From Chamaea fasciata (taxonomy: Eukaryota; Chordata; Aves; Passeriformes; Sylviidae), in contig JARCOQ010000003.1 of the NCBI GenBank assembly GCA_029207755.1, forward strand, positions 87,129,994 through 87,193,993: DNA of 64,000 nt. Reading direction: 5' to 3'. The notes beneath the pieces were generated by a model that made no database searches, was not told where the DNA came from, and saw only the letters and a list, made by a program, of their open reading frames with translations. The translations under genes and the position numbers were made by a program. This document shows positions 11,946-26,832 of the stretch, one piece after another. Every line of letters begins with the position of its first letter. Positions within the stretch are counted from its first letter, which is position 1.

Positions 11946-13445
11946 GCTAGTGACAGAGATATACATGAAAGGATTTTGTCAAAACTACAGCAATGACGTA
12001 AATTAGATTGTCTGACCTAAGTAGATTTCAGTTTTCTCAAATGTACTCCCCTGGCATGATTTCATGACACACTTCAGTAGTCTACAATTCAAAACTTCCT
12101 ATTAGTTTTGATAACCTTTCCATATTTCATTATCTTTTTTCCCTTTATTATTAGATTTAATTGAATTATAAGTAATTGTCATATTTATTGAGTGTATCAA
12201 CTCAACAGTGCAATGAGGGAATATCTCATAGCACTTTAAAACTGATGAGCATAATTACTCTGGGAAAACACCAGGTATGTATGATTCTTGTAGTTTACTT
12301 TTCTGCATATTAGTAAGTTTCTGAAATATTCTTTTTCAGGGAAGGAATTTTTAAACTACAAGAATATTAATATCATATTTTGCAATGAAATTATAACTGA
12401 AGAATTTTTTGAGATTATTTCTATTACATTAAATCTATTTTTTCATAGGTTGTTGTGCTATTTTACCTTGCAGAAGCAATGTAATTCTTGTCAAATCTTA
12501 ACTACATTAAATCATTAGAGTAATCACACTATATATGTTAAATAAATGAATTTGTTGTGAAATTACAGCACCTTCACTACATTAAGAAATACAGTTTTTA
12601 TATTCTAACCCATGACAGATGTAAGAATATACCATTGTATCATCAGGCTGCTAATCAGACTGGTAATCTTTCCCATATCCTTACAGACAGAAAGTCTCTT
12701 CAGTTTTTGGATATATGTCCTTCCCTAGACATGTTCACTAGTTATTTTTAAATTTTTATTACAATAATTTTATTTTTTTATAGTTCTTCAAGAAAAAACA
12801 AAGTAATGTCTACACATGATCTTGCAAAATGCAGTGAGAAAAGATGTATTGTATTTACACATGCAATCATCTAATAAATGCTGATAACACTGAATGCAGA
12901 ATTAGAAATAATCTGTAGAAGATATTAAAGTGACTAAAACTCTGAGTTATGAATGTCTATGGTAGTGAAATACCCAAATAATTCTATCCCCTTGAGTTTC
13001 CTGTTTTTCTCCTAACTTGTTCTGCTAGCTGAAAAAAACACAAGCATTTTTCCACTTGATTAGTTATCTGCTAGTATTATGCTTATTTGAAACAGAGCAC
13101 ATCAAGTGTAACTTGTTGTAAGAAAGAAAACAACTCTGCTGTTGTTTTTGGGTATTTAGCTGAGAAACAGACCAGTGCTAAATGAGATCAATCTCCAGAG
13201 CCTTGCAAGTTCGAACTCGGTATTTCTGACAACTTTTTGCATGGGAGGCCACAATATGAGTTTACAGGTAGTAAACTGGTTCTTCTTACATATTTGATGG
13301 TTTATGATTAAAAGCGATATTTCAACCTCTAATGAAATAATGACATCTAATGACATTTACGAGAAGACACTTGGGACACGATACGGAACAACTCAAGACT
13401 CTGAAGTAATGTTCTGCTGTGTGTCCCCTGTTCACAGAACATGAA

Positions 13446-13693
<248 letters not shown>

Positions 13694-14851
13694 GAAAGAT
13701 GGGTAGGGAGGGAGAAAAGGAGAATGGTTGGGAAGATTAGGTGATGTCTCAGAGGCCTCATTGTGGCACCAAAGCTGATTGTAAGCTAATGGTACCCATC
13801 TCTTCATCAGATCATTATATTGTTCATTTTGTCATCCTGTAACAAGACTTATATACAAGATTTGTATAATGAGTTACATTCTGCAATCCACGATATTGCT
13901 GGGAAGAAATCCTGTTCCTAAAGAACCCACAGTTCCAGTCAGACAACTGGCTGAAGAATCCTAGCACACATATCAACTGGTGATGACTACAGTTATATAT
14001 TTTCATTAATTATGATTTTACGGAGTTATACATCTGTTCAGTTAATTTCCCATCTTTATATTTCATTTGCAAATTACTCCATAGGAAGTGCATTCAAGTA
14101 TGCAAAAGGTCTATTTTTTTAATGAAAGAGATAAAGTAGATTTAATATAACTAATAAGGTCAGGCCCATTTACTGTTTTATACTTTAAATACTCTGAAAA
14201 ACTCATGTTGTTTTTCTTGTGTCTTCTTTCACATTCTAATAATTCAGGCATCTTTTTCTTTTCCAACTTAGAAAATAAATCACCTGTACTGAAAAAAATA
14301 TTTCATTTGACATTGATGATGTGCTTTGGACTAAAGTACATATTTAAATTATATTTTCCATAAATTATTTTAAATAGTGGTATTAAAGTGAATTAAAAGA
14401 GGTGCTTTCTGATAAAGGCCTTACTATATAAAATATTACCATGAGTCCTCAAAAGCATGAAGTTGAAGACCATGGTTAATATCTTAATACTCTTTATGAA
14501 TATACAATTAACAGTTATACAAATGGTCTTCTGGAAAACAGTCATTCCTCTAAAAACCTTACATTATGTTTATATACTAAATTTAGGCTTTGGAAAATAA
14601 TAGGACTTGCCAAGTGCTAAAATGGATAGCAGTGTGTAAAAAGAGCACAACACTGATGGATGTTTCAGATTTAGGCATAATTAATTAACTTTTTTTAAAT
14701 TTCTGTTCCTAATCTGATCAGAATCAGATTCTATGTATGGTAGAAAACAGGAAATCAACATTTGTAAGCCCTTTAAAGCAAGAAGAGTGTGAATAATGAT
14801 GCTGCAGGTTATGCAACTACAGCTTTTAATACAGATGGATACAAAATCAAA

Positions 14852-15289
14852 AAGCTGTCCAAAGGACAGCCATGAGGGTGATAAAAAGCCTTGAGGGGAA
14901 GACATCTGAGGAGGAGTTGAGGTCACTTGGTCTGTTCAGGAGGAGGAGATTGAGGAGAGACCTCACTGCAATCTACAATTTCCCCATGAAGAGAAGATGA
15001 GGGACAGGTATTTCAGCTCTCTCATGCCCAGTGACAAGTCTTGAGGAAGTAGCCTGAACCTGAGTCAGGGAAGGTTTAGGTTGGATATCAGAAAAAGTTC
15101 CCTCATCCAGAGGCTGGGCACTGGAGCAGGCTTCCCGGACAAATGGTCACAGCACCAAGCCTGAGAGAATTCAAGAAATGTTTGTATCTTGCTCTCAGGT
15201 ACATGGTGTTATTCTTGGGCTGTCCTTTGCAGGGCCAGGAATTGAACTCAGTGGTCCTGATGGGTCCAACTCAGCATATTCTATGATTA
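14852..15289 (+). mobile_element. CR1 LINE 3' end, sense orientation
   Basis: It reads in the CR1 sense direction. GAGGAGATTGAGGAGAGACC-type sequence is followed by a TTCCCTCATCCAGAGGCTGGGCACTGGAGCAGG-like segment and a 3' end with TATTCTATGATT at about 15278-15289. It is a truncated, diverged copy in the same orientation as EYS. Confidence 0.85.
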
Positions 15290-15534
15290 TATTAATCTAA
15301 GAATCTCATTTAACTAGGAGAAATGAAAACGCCATCTTTACAAAGAGTTTTCATATGTGCAAAAGAAGAGGCTGTTACTTGATACCATTATTATTGAAGA
15401 GGATGTAAAATTAAAAAAAAAAAATAAATAAAAAAGAAAGAAAGAGAGGATAAGATATCCAAAAGTAATCTAGACTCCCTCCCCTATTTTCAGGAGGCTT
15501 ATCCATATTTATCATCATATAGAATGCCTGGTTC

Positions 15535-15830
15535 AAGCTGCAGTTCCAGCCAGCTCCAACCCACCCAGTACATGTCATGGCTAAGCCCACAGCAGAGAGG
15601 GGGAAACCTTGGATGAAATGTACTTGAGAAAGAGAAAAATGCTGCACACTTATAGAGGAACAAAGTAAAAAAATAAATGTGAGAAACAGCTTAATGAATG
15701 TCAGGACCAGTAAAGGAAGGGAGAGGAAGTGCTGCCAGCACCAGAGCAGATATTCCTTTGCAGCTGGTGGTGAAGACTGTCATGGAGCAGGTATTTCCCT
15801 GCAGAGTGTGTAGCAGTCTGGAGTGGAGTG
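15535..15830 (+). mobile_element. Fragment of the same LTR-like family as 688-1761, opposite strand
   Basis: The sequence from about 15690 to 15800 (CACCAGAGCAGATATTCC, then GTGGTGAAGACTGTCATGG) matches the minus-strand reading of the first LTR-like block. Upstream, TTCCAGCCAGCTCCAA at about 15543 corresponds to its earlier part. It is shortened by internal gaps. The boundaries are approximate and the assignment rests on comparison by eye. Confidence 0.55.
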
Positions 15831-17026
15831 AAGTGAGGCCTAAGAAAGTGAGGAGGAAAGGTTTGTATCTTTCAGAATGGCACTGAGTGCAGGTGTAGTA
15901 ATATTTTTGGTATACCAAGAAAACACAATGACAGATGAAAAAAAAAAAACACAAACCCTAGATGCTTATATTTCTTTTGAAGACGGTAAAATTAGCTAAA
16001 TGATTTTGAGTCTACTTTTCTGAAATGTTATATCTGGTTTAAACAGACAGGCATTAAAAATGGACAAGGAGACCAACGCATCAGAAAAGCTTCAGACCAA
16101 ATACTAAATATAATTTTCTTTAATGGCAATAGAACAATAACTAGTTATGTAGTAATACATTGTAGGATACCAGAGTGATCACCCTGCATATGCAGTTCTG
16201 AAACACAACATCTGTAGAATCAATTCTTTTTGCATGTAGTCTTGTATGCACTGTAAAGACACTTCCAGACATGCTGTAAGTTATGGACAGCTTCATGAGA
16301 TTGTTACACAATTTTATATCAATTGGCCAATTAATGAGCATTACACTGCAATCTGATGTTTCAGTATTTTCAAGCCTCTGCTTTGAACTGTCTAGAACCC
16401 CTCCCAAAGTCTTCTGATTATTCATTTTTACATACCTTTCTAGTCTGCAATAGCTAACAACAAAAAGCACTGGTGTTTAAAAGCTCATCACTGTGTGAGT
16501 ATCACTTTCTCAACTGATTATAACTAGAATTGGAGTCACTATTAAAATTTTTGGTATGTTTTCAACAGTGGTTTATTTCAGATTTTAGCAAAATCATAAT
16601 CTGAAGTCAGTGGAAACATTCATTTTGAGCTTGCTTGGTCTGCCCTAGAATTGTCTGTCTCTCCACTGACAACAAAGATATCACAGTAATCAAGATAGTG
16701 ACTTGGATCTTTTGGGTAAATAGCTAAAATATGATGGAGAAATTCTATGAGTTTCATTTCAATAAAATATAAAAGGGGATTAATTAAAAGGTGTAAATTA
16801 TTTGGTAAGTAGGGAATGAGAAAATGTTTGGACATAAATTCTAGCTAATTGTTAATTTTAGTTTATTGTTTCAACATTTGCTAGGTGCTGCATGAGAGGG
16901 AATGTCATCAATAGTATTTATTAATGAAGTAGCCAGTTCCGTAAAAGATTCTTTTGGGAAAGAATGCTGCTTTTCCTACAACTTTAAACACACCAATCTT
17001 TATTTAATAATCTTTATTTAATTATA

Positions 17027-17033
17027 TTTATAT

Positions 17034-17075
<42 letters not shown>
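17027..17075. repeat. (TA)n microsatellite
   Basis: A run of TA dinucleotides with two TACA interruptions at its left end, ending at TATATGAAAT. Confidence 0.95.
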
Positions 17076-17082
<7 letters not shown>

Positions 17083-18714
17083 GACAAGCAGTAGGAAGCA
17101 GCAAAGCATTTCTATATGGCCAGAAGCACACATTTCTTTTCTTGATAGACCTTTACAGATGTATTATCCAGACTGTTTCATGTAACTCTACTCAGTGTAG
17201 TACTCAAAGCATTTAAAGCCAAGATTTAATAATAACTTTTTGTACAACTTTAAAAGATAGGATGAGACCACAAAAGAGGACACAGTAGAGGAGTGGCAAA
17301 AAAAAGAAATAACAGGAAAAAGAGATTTGTTTCTATAAGACTGAGTTTTTGATACTTCACAGAATATAGGCTCAGGAGGTGGTATCAGCTAATAAACCAA
17401 ATAGAAATGACGATTTAGAGAAAGACATTTTAAAGTTTAATAATCACTATTCAAAGAAAAAAAAATTGATAACAAAAAGAAGAGATAAATAATGAAAAAC
17501 TAAGGGGAATGGGAGGGGTTGAGATAAAGCAGAAACACTCTTTGCAAAAAGGCAAGAGTGTTCTCAATACTGCTTATGGTTGGGAATCTGCAGTAGTCAA
17601 TGAGGCTGATGAATGAAAGGTTGCTGAAATACAGCATTCTTTGTTAACCATAAACCACAGCAAATACCAAGAACAAAAAAGCTCTACCTCAGCACAATGC
17701 TGGGCCTGAAATGGGAGATATGCCAAAGGCTCCATTAAGTCCATAAAATCTATCACTATTCATTTTTATGGAAGTGATTGGATGGTGGGGTGATGGATGA
17801 ATAGACAGATAGGTAGATAATACAACAGAGATTGCTCATGGTCTTACTGTCATTATTCATATTTAGCAATCACAGTTGTATTGGTGAAGACAAAGCATAC
17901 ATTGTAATATATTGGGTTAATATTGATGAAAAAATGGAGATGTAATATTTCTTTTAGGTTTTGCCTGTACTGCCATTTCACTTACAGAGTTATAAATTAC
18001 ACTTCCTAAGAGGAAAAAAAATAAAACCCACAAGGTGATAGGAAAACTTAAAGAGCATACTGAAATCTCACAAACTCTGACAAACCAAATATTAAAAAAA
18101 ATAGACATTTTAGAAAGAAGACAAATTCTGCAGGAATTAATGAAAGTCACATAGCCAATAAATTTAGTGCCACTTTGAACAGAAGACTGTTTTAAATTCT
18201 CAGCATTAAGCAAGCACCAAGTTTCTAAAAGAAAAAAATTTGAAATCAAATCCCTAGTTTATGAGCAAAAATACAAGGTTACTGTTAGTATTTCACAGTG
18301 GGTTGACAATGATAGCTTATTAAATTCCTACCAAGAAGGAAGAAAACAGAATAAGAAAGAATACTGGGAAATTGAAATATTAGAAGATAACACCCTTACA
18401 ATAATTCTGCAACTTTAGTCATTGTTGTACTAAGGGCTGTGCAAGCAAAAATATATCTTCTCCAAAGATATTATGACTGAAAAAATCTCAGCTGAATTCC
18501 AGGAAACCAAATCTGAACCTCCTAAGTCATTCATTAGGACACTGTATGAGACAAGAATGCAGCTCAGGTGTTTTGACATGAATTCTCGCTTATTCACTGG
18601 ACAACTGTAGCCTCACTGGAATTTTGTGTTCATAAATGAGTTGCATGATAGATATCACATTGATGTATCCTATTATAATATGTAGGACTTAGCAACAGAA
18701 AATAATCAAACTCA

Positions 18715-19040
18715 GGGACTCAGCATCTTCCTGAAGAAAAAGTCAATTCTTTATTCATATAACTCATTTTTATAGAGTTTTCACAGACCTCATGTTCAAC
18801 TCCATTGGCTAGTAGTTTTCTTGCCACTCAATTCATTGACATTTTACCTGTCCATCAAATCTGTCTATTCCTAGATGGTTTACATATTTTAATCACTGCT
18901 TCTCATGGGATAGATTTGTTTGTGCTGGTGAAAACTTATTTTTCTCACAAGAATAAATTGTTGTGTTAACTGACTTTCATTCTCAAGATCATTTCACTTG
19001 GAAACTTTGCTAGCTGCTTAGCTGTACTTAGAAAAGTAAC
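18715..19040 (-). mobile_element. Possible LTR fragment
   Basis: The minus strand carries an AATAAAG-type polyadenylation signal (plus-strand CTTTATTC near 18750). The surrounding text (CAACTCCATTGGCTAG, TTCTCATGGGATAG) resembles the R-U5 part of an avian LTR that I recall. I could not find both ends or a target duplication. Confidence 0.4.
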
Positions 19041-19675
19041 AGGCCAAAGCCCTGGTTTTATAAAGCTTTTCTTTTATAAGATTCCTTCCTGTATGAAACA
19101 GGGAAGTTTACCAATAGGACCTACAATAGCAAAAATGTTATGCAAAACAATAGAAATCATAGTATCTGACTGCTTATGTTTTTATAAAACTGTGTGTTAC
19201 AATGTTAAGCTATTCTATATCCACAGATTTTACTGCAGCTTCTCATAGGAAAGTGTATAATCTTCACCTTAATATAACTAACTTCTAGAGAAAACACTAT
19301 TGCAATCAAATAACATATTCATCAGTAAGTGTTCAAAATACTGTGATTTATAGATCTGTATCATACATCCACATAGAATGATGATTACGTTTGGGAATTT
19401 ACACCTACTAGTGAAGACTGGTTGTTAGGAAAGCGAGGGGTGCAGATATGCATTGGAGATGATCAACAGTGACAAGAACAATTGTTGCAACTTGAGTAAA
19501 GAAGTAAAGCTGTAGTAATGAAATTGGCTAAATAGGATGTTCCTTCAATAAAAAGGAGAATTAGAAAAGTTTTACAGGAAGACTTGGGTAACCTCTAAGA
19601 CTAAAGAAATAAATGTGTTAAATGTTATACTTGAAAGGAGTTAAAAAATAAAAAGAATCTATTCAAACCATAAAC

Positions 19676-20250
19676 TGGAGGACTGCCTGCCTTCAACCTT
19701 CAAATCCCCATCTAGACAATCTTTGTTTGTGAGTATGAAGTCAATCAGAACATCTATGAGGATTCATTGCCTCTCTATGACTTGGATCAGGATGTTGTCA
19801 TTAATGTTCCTTAAGGACCTCTTGTATTGCTTATGCCCTGCTATGCTGTTCCTTGAGCAGATGTCAGTGTAGTTGAGGTTCTCTAAGAGGTAAAAGTCTT
19901 GTGAACACAGGACTTCTTCTCTCTGTCCAGAGATGGCACCACCCACGTGTTCTTCCTGGTCAGGCAGTCTATAGAATCCACACACTTGTCACCTATACCA
20001 CTCCGCTCTTTCATCCTCACACATAAGCTCTTAGCTTACCATCCATATCCACATGGAGCTCCACATGTTTCTGCTTTTTCCTGGCATAGAGAGCAACTTT
20101 TCATCCTTGTCTGCCTTGCCAATCCTAAAGAGCCTGTATTCCTCCATTGAAGCATTCATTAAACAAGCCATCTAACCAAGTCTCTGTGATACCAACAAGA
20201 TTATAGTTCTACAACAAAACAAAGATCTCCAGTTTCTTCATGTGCAGAGG
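19676..20250 (-). mobile_element. Old CR1 ORF2 endonuclease-domain fragment
   Basis: Read on the minus strand from about 20245 downward, the sequence gives recognisable pieces of the CR1 ORF2 apurinic-like endonuclease domain. There is an ITETW motif, then an interrupted stretch, then near 19700 an LIDFILTNK-like motif that lies late in this domain. It is heavily mutated with several frame changes. This is an internal CR1 part, unlike the 3' ends elsewhere in the window. Confidence 0.65.
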
Positions 20251-20799
20251 TACCTGAAATAAAACACCTCCGTGTGCTGATTTCCAAAAACAGTCTCTTT
20301 TTTTTCCATAATAATGTTTTGTAGGCATTTCTTTGCTTTCATGCAAATGCTAGAGCTGGTCTTGCTTAAGCCTTGTTTATTGGTTTTGTGTTCCCTTTCA
20401 TTCACATCACTTCAGACTCTAGTCAACCCTGTCTGTCACACCCTTACAGGCTGCAGGTAACTCTCTCTCTCCCTCCACTGCCGTTTTCTAGTTTAAAGTC
20501 CAAATCAATCATCTGGCTGGAAATAATACCTTTGCTCTACCCATTCAAAGGGATTACATGTCTTCCAAAATGTAGATTGTATATTGTTATAAAAGTGAAT
20601 CTACAACTTAGTACTTTCAAGAGGTTATGGGGCTCTGCAATCCTAAAAGTCTTTTAGTTCATGTAATCCCTTGAAGTAAATTTAGCTGCATAAGTAGCTA
20701 TGAAACAACCAGAAAAGAGCTACTCATTCTTGCTTGATTTATTTACTTTAGGATCACTGATGCAAATTTTTGCCACCAAGTAGCCTTACATTTTCAAGA

Positions 20800-21171
20800 T
20801 CATAGAACCATAGATTATTCTGTGTTGAAAATTACCCATGTCAAGATCAAGTCCAACTCTTGACCCTGCAGAGGAATCACACCATGTGCCTGGGAGCACT
20901 GTCCAAATGCTTTTTGAGCTCTGTCATGCTGCTGCTGTGACCATTGCTCTGGCTTGAGCACTGTTCCAGTGCCCAACCATCCTCTGGATGAAGAACATTT
21001 CTTGATGTTCTGCCTAAACCTCCCCTGACACAACTTCAGGCCATTTCCTCAAGTCTTGTCACTGGCCACAAGAATGAGGAGATCAGTGCCTGCCCCTCCA
21101 CTTCCCCACATGAGGATAGTGAAGATCACAATGAGGTCTCTCCTCAGTCTTCTCTTCTCCAGGCTGAAATA
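20800..21171 (-). mobile_element. CR1 LINE 3' end fragment
   Basis: It begins TCATAGAACCATAGATTATTCTGTG and continues through CACTGTCCAAATGCTTTTTGAG-like and AATGAGGTCTCTCCTCAGTC-like segments to TCTTCTCCAGGCTGAA, the typical order of a reversed CR1 3' region. Antisense to EYS. Confidence 0.9.
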
Positions 21172-21983
21172 TACTGTATATAGTATAATGAGCTCCTGCT
21201 AATACCATATAATATTTTCAATTCAGCTCACTCAATAGCAGTCTAATATGAATCCTCAAGGCATACTAATTGGAGAAAAGGGATATGAAGCAGCAGTTTT
21301 AATGGCAGTTAAAATGATTTGAGAGAAAGGAATACTGAAAAAGAAGACTAAATTATACAACTGAAGAATTGTGTAATAGAGTGCTGTAGAGAAAATACAA
21401 AATTTTCTAAGAACTTGTTGATGTTTTAGAATAAATTGAAATAATTTGAGTTTAATAATTTCTTATAAAGAAGCACAAAATAAATTAATATTCTTAGTTA
21501 ATATATGAAGTAAAGAAATTAATAATAACAGAAGGTTAACATGGTAATATAGTTGCTATTGAAACCATAAGAAGTAAAAGGCAATGGTGTCACTGCCGAC
21601 TTGTCCACAGTAGTAAAATCAATCAATTAGCATTTCCTGGCAGGAGAGACTCTGTATCATATTCATAAGTTGCAATGAAGTAAGTCATAACTTTAAAGGC
21701 CTTTACACCAAACTACCTATCATCTATGTGAGAGAAAACAGCTAGGCAGAGGACCATGACAGGGTGGATATTTTCTGAATGTAAATATGTGTTATTCCAC
21801 TTGGTTTCATCCCCACAAATTAATATTGTGCTGGCTGTCTTCACATAATAGGTCAGATTTAAAAAAAAAAAAACAACTTTAAACTACATCATCAACATCT
21901 AGGTGGAAACGGTAGTGATATTTGCTTAGTTAAACTGATTGCAGCCTATATCTTACTAGGCTTTTCCAGAAGAATATTAAATA

Positions 21984-22028
<45 letters not shown>

Positions 22029-22029
22029 G

Positions 22030-22076
<47 letters not shown>

Positions 22077-22077
22077 C
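21984..22077. repeat. (ATCT)n microsatellite
   Basis: More than 20 ATCT units with one GTCT variant near 22028. Confidence 0.98.
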
Positions 22078-23539
22078 TAAAATAAAACCAGAACTAGTAT
22101 ACAACCCTTTGTTTCCAAAAATCGGACAGCTTCATCTACACAAAGCCACCACAACTCCTGTAAATCTGTAAGTCTTATTCTTTTTTAGTGCCCCCTCACT
22201 CCAAAGCTCTGCAGTGCCAGATTTCCATCAGAATAGCCTAAATCTCAAATTGTTCCTTGTGTTTCCAGATATGGTTTTTACAGAGCCATTACTAATTCAA
22301 TATGGGAAAATTCAGTTTTATGGCTTCTTCATGAAAATTTAGTCTCGTTTTTTGAAGGCATAATAATTTGTATCCACTGTAAATTATCATTCTATTTTGT
22401 AGCTATTTAGTAAGATAAATACCATATAAATATTTAGCACTTTCCATTGCAGTCTCTTTTTTCAATCAATTTTTTCTTGAAGGTCTTAGCAATATCAACA
22501 TAGGTTCTCTGTCACAACATATTGCTCTTAGCCTTTAGTTTTATACATTGTGGTACTGTTGTCATTTCATTTCAGATTTATCTTGAGCACGTCCATGCAA
22601 TATTTCATCAGCCTTCATTTCAGCCATGTATATATATAGTGAAAATAGGTTGCAGCAGTCTATTACCTGACATAGAGGCACCTGGACAAGTGTATTTTTT
22701 CTTAAAAAAGCATCCAGCTGTGTTGTTTTTCTCAGTACTCAAAATTATATTCTGTCCCTTTATGTCAGCAAAATAATTCATACAGACTCATACAGAAAGC
22801 ACTCAGATGCTTATTATGATGACTGCAAGTTTCTTAACTTCTGCACATTACATAAAACTGGTTTTGAAAAAATGAATAGAACATACTTGCATTCAAAATA
22901 ATGAATGATGAGTTTTTAATGTTCCAAAACAGAACTTGAATTCATCTCTTTGTTATCCATGTATATTTTATCAGTTATATTGTCAGGCTAGCTAAATTCT
23001 CACACAGATTTTTAAGTTATTCAGTAGCAATGCATAGATCTAACTGACTTTTCAGCATCTTCAAGCTCTTCAGTGCTGTGAAGATGGATGAGGACATTAA
23101 TTTCCTCGATGTTGATGGGAAGGCTTAATCGCTTGTTTTCATCAAAAGAGTTGATGATTTATGGCACATATCCTAATATGTACATAATGATTGGCAAAGA
23201 GCAGTTTATAGTCTAGCAATTATATAAATTTTGATTTAGCACAAAGTCTCTCTCTTACACATGCTGTCAAATAGATTTCTTTCTGCCAGTACAACATACT
23301 GGTTGTACTATCAAATAAATTATTGCATTGTAACTTTTTATCACTGAAAGACCTAAAGTCTACTTTAAACAAGGATGTGTCTCACCCATTTTCAAATATA
23401 TATATTTAAAAATTTGCCAGTATAATGCTTTCTTCCTGAAGCCTCCATGGAGTCTGATAGCTGATAGTAGAGTGGTTTGTATTGCTGCATGTTATTTTAA
23501 AGTTTTCTTTGTTGTACAAATCATACCGGCTTTGATCAG

Positions 23540-24113
23540 GGTCATGGTTTAAACCCAGCAGGAAGGAAAGTCCTATGCTGCCTCTCTGATTCCCCACCAA
23601 TGAGATGGGGCAGAGAATCAAAAGAATAAAGGTGAGAAAACTCACGGGCGTAGATAAAAACAGTTTATTAGGTAAAGATAGACCTGTCCACATATGAACA
23701 GCAAATTAAGGAATTCATTCACCACTTCCCATGGGCAAGTAGCTTTTCAGCCATCACCAGGAAAGCAGGGCTCCATCTCATGTATTTGAGAAGACAAACA
23801 CCATCAGTCCATATATCCTCCTTTTCTTCCTTTTTTTCCCAGCTTTTTGTTGCTGAGCATGACACCATATTGTGTGGAATGCCACTTTGGTCTGTTATGA
23901 TCAGCAATCCTGGCCACGTTCCTTTCCACTTCCTTTTGCACACTCAGTCTGCACATTGGTGGAGTGGGGCAAGGAGCAGAAATGGTCTTAATGCTGTGTG
24001 TCAGCAATAACTAAAAGATGCCTGATTGAACAGTTTTCGTCACAAATCCAAAACACAGCACCATACTAAATACTATGAATAAAATTCACTTGAACCCTGG
24101 CAAAACCAGTAAA
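23540..24113 (-). mobile_element. Solo LTR, 574 bp, with 5-bp target duplication
   Basis: It matches an avian LTR that I recall, in reverse: CATGGTTTAAACCCAGC at the left, AGGAATTCATTCACCACTTCCC inside, and CAAAACCAGTAAA at the right. It is flanked by ATCAG on both sides (23535-23539 and 24114-24118), a perfect 5-bp duplication that also fixes the ends. The terminal bases are mutated from the TG...CA form. There is no internal region. Confidence 0.85.
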
Positions 24114-26704
24114 ATCAGAAACAGAGCAGATTAGCTAGAAATTTATTAGGATCAGCACTGTCAAGCATAATTCTCTTAATAATATTTTTATCACTGGGAG
24201 AATTAGTATGGTCATTATCATGCCTGAGGAGTCATTTTTTCTGTTTGAAGAGATGAACATGATCTTTCAAGCGAAAAAATGTTCTTTATATGAGTTTTGT
24301 CAAAAGCAGTCTTTCTGAGTCAGTAATGTCTCCTATATTTCTGTATTTTGGTGGGAATGCTGCAAGTTTCTGTTGAATGACTCTATTGCAGCTGCTAAAT
24401 AGTTTTAAGCTTATCACAAAGGTGGTACTGCTGCTATCTGCATCTTGATGGGTAGCTTAAGTTTCATTTAGCATTTTTTCAGAAATATTAGATGAATGAT
24501 TTAATGGTACTCATTTGTTCACTTTGCACCAAGATTCAGGATTTCTTTTCCATCACTTGACAGAATTTGATCATTTCCATGGAATTGCTGTGCAATAGCA
24601 CCATCACAGTGACACATATAATTTGAAACCACTGCAAAGATGTTTGATGTGATACCATTTTGCATTTTATTGACATTTATACTTTCCTTCATCAGCATTT
24701 TAAAACATTTTAGAATTTATGGTAAGCAGCTTGTTTATTTGCCAGTTTTTAGGTTTTACTCTAGCTTTATTCAACATTTATACTTGAAGAATGTTCTGAT
24801 TAAATTATTTTTAAAGGAACTCAAGCACATCTCACATTTGCCTTTTACAAAGCAAAGAACATCCTCTGAAATAGTGCATGCTGCCTGACTTCCATGTGAG
24901 CTGAAAAGAATCAAAGAAATGTAATATTACATTAATGACAGTATTATCTACTTCATCCCTCTTCTCCACTGCTGGATACTATAACATTCCCCATAAGAAA
25001 AAAATATTTTCTTTTATTGGGCTGCAACAAGATAACCAGTACATGATTTCTAGTCATTGTCCCTCACTTTATTTTGTAGCTCTTCCTAGCATGAAAGCAT
25101 TTACCAGTAGGTGCTAATCTGCTAGGACCTCAAAAAGAAAAGCACTAAAGCTCTGTAAAGCCTTATGCTAAATGATAATTTAAAATTATGTCTATTATAA
25201 TGTCTTTCTTTAGGGCAAATTTGGGAGAAAACTTCTGAATCACTCTAGGACAAATGGCTAGCAAAATAATAATAATAGTAAAACAGATAAAATAGTATAC
25301 ATAATCTTTATCTGTATAAATTATGGTAACCCCAAACTCTGTAGTATTGAACAGTCCTCAACACACCATGCCGATGTCGATGCTGATTCTGTCTATGGAA
25401 TCTCTATTTTGGTCATTCAAGCTATTATTAGATTTTCTCGGAGGGAAAATCTTGAAATCTTTCTTGTATTTGGAAGCTGCCATAACATTATTTCAAGACT
25501 ATGTTTTGTTTGTTGTTGTTTTTTTTTTCCCTTAAATTGAACACAATTTATTCAAATTGTCTTTGTGAAACCTGCTCTTTTAATTTTTGATGTTTCTTCT
25601 TCTTCTTCTAAGCAGGAGTTTCTATAATGATTCCCCTTCTAGTCTGCATATTTTTCAACTGAACAGGTTGAATCTGAGATACAAGTAGAATATATTTTAT
25701 TCAACTATTTATGAAAATCAATGTCAAATAATATTACAATAAATGTGATATAAACATAGACTGGTTTGATAAGATTTGTAGCTTACAGCTTGTGTTGTCT
25801 ATTTATGCTATTTTATGGTGTCTGTATTTTCTTCCAGGTATTTGAAAATAGCTTGATTACCTGAAATTTTCCATTTGATCTTTTAAAAAGCTAAATATTA
25901 ATAATTGCTTCCATTTTTTTTTATTCTCTGCTCTTCTGATTAATTGAATCTGAACCCTTTAATGTGTTACAATTGGTATTTAAATCATAATTGTCAGGTA
26001 TCCTGTGACATGTAGCAATCTATAGGTTTATATCTGCACTCAAACTTCATGTTACATAGGTAATTCTGAGATCTGCAACTTCTAACCTCTCAATTATCTA
26101 ACTAGAAAGCTTCTATGCCTAGAGTGTATGAAGATATATTTTTTCCTTCTGAGCTGATTTAAGTACTACAGTAATGATGACCAGTATTCTGAAACTCAGT
26201 AGTATACTATTTTTATTTTCTATGCTAGAGCTAGGCTTATCTAGGTCCTTTCTTTAACTAAGAACTTTGCCATTTCATGCCATCAACTTTGTGACACTAT
26301 AAAGGTAGTTTTCTTAACACCTTTATTCTTTCCTCATAGTAAGTATATTTCCTTTTGTAGTAGTAAAATAACCAGCTGCCTCTCTGTAACACCAGTAGCT
26401 GGCCTACCAGTTCCTTAGGTACAAAATGGATTTGCCAGTGATCACGTTGTTCGTTTTCTTCCTCCAGTTTGGCAACCAAAAGCTTTCCAGTTAAGGTAGC
26501 CAAGCACTTCTAAACTCCACCTACGGCATTGACATGTCTCTTTCTATTTTTCTGCACTTCCTGACTTAACATAGTCAAGAATAAAAGACAAAGTGTAGAA
26601 AACATATGGAAATTATATGGTCATAGTAAGAACAAATTGCATATTCCCATTTCAGTTTTCCTGTCTGTGGGTTCTACTTACCTATTCAGGTTGTAGGTGC
26701 TAGA

Positions 26705-26832
26705 TGGTAGAAACCTTCAAGGCCAGGATGGACCTGGGCTCTAAACAACCTGATCTTGTTAAAGGTTTCCCAGCTCCTTCCAGGGGTGATTTGGCTAGAG
26801 GACCTTTAAAGGTCCCTTCCAACCTAAACCAG
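26705..26832 (+). mobile_element. CR1 LINE 3' end fragment, sense
   Basis: The reading is TTCAAGGCCAGGATGGACCT, then GGTCCCTTCCAACCTAAACC, the last part of the CR1 3' region before its octamer tail. The tail itself is lost. Confidence 0.8.
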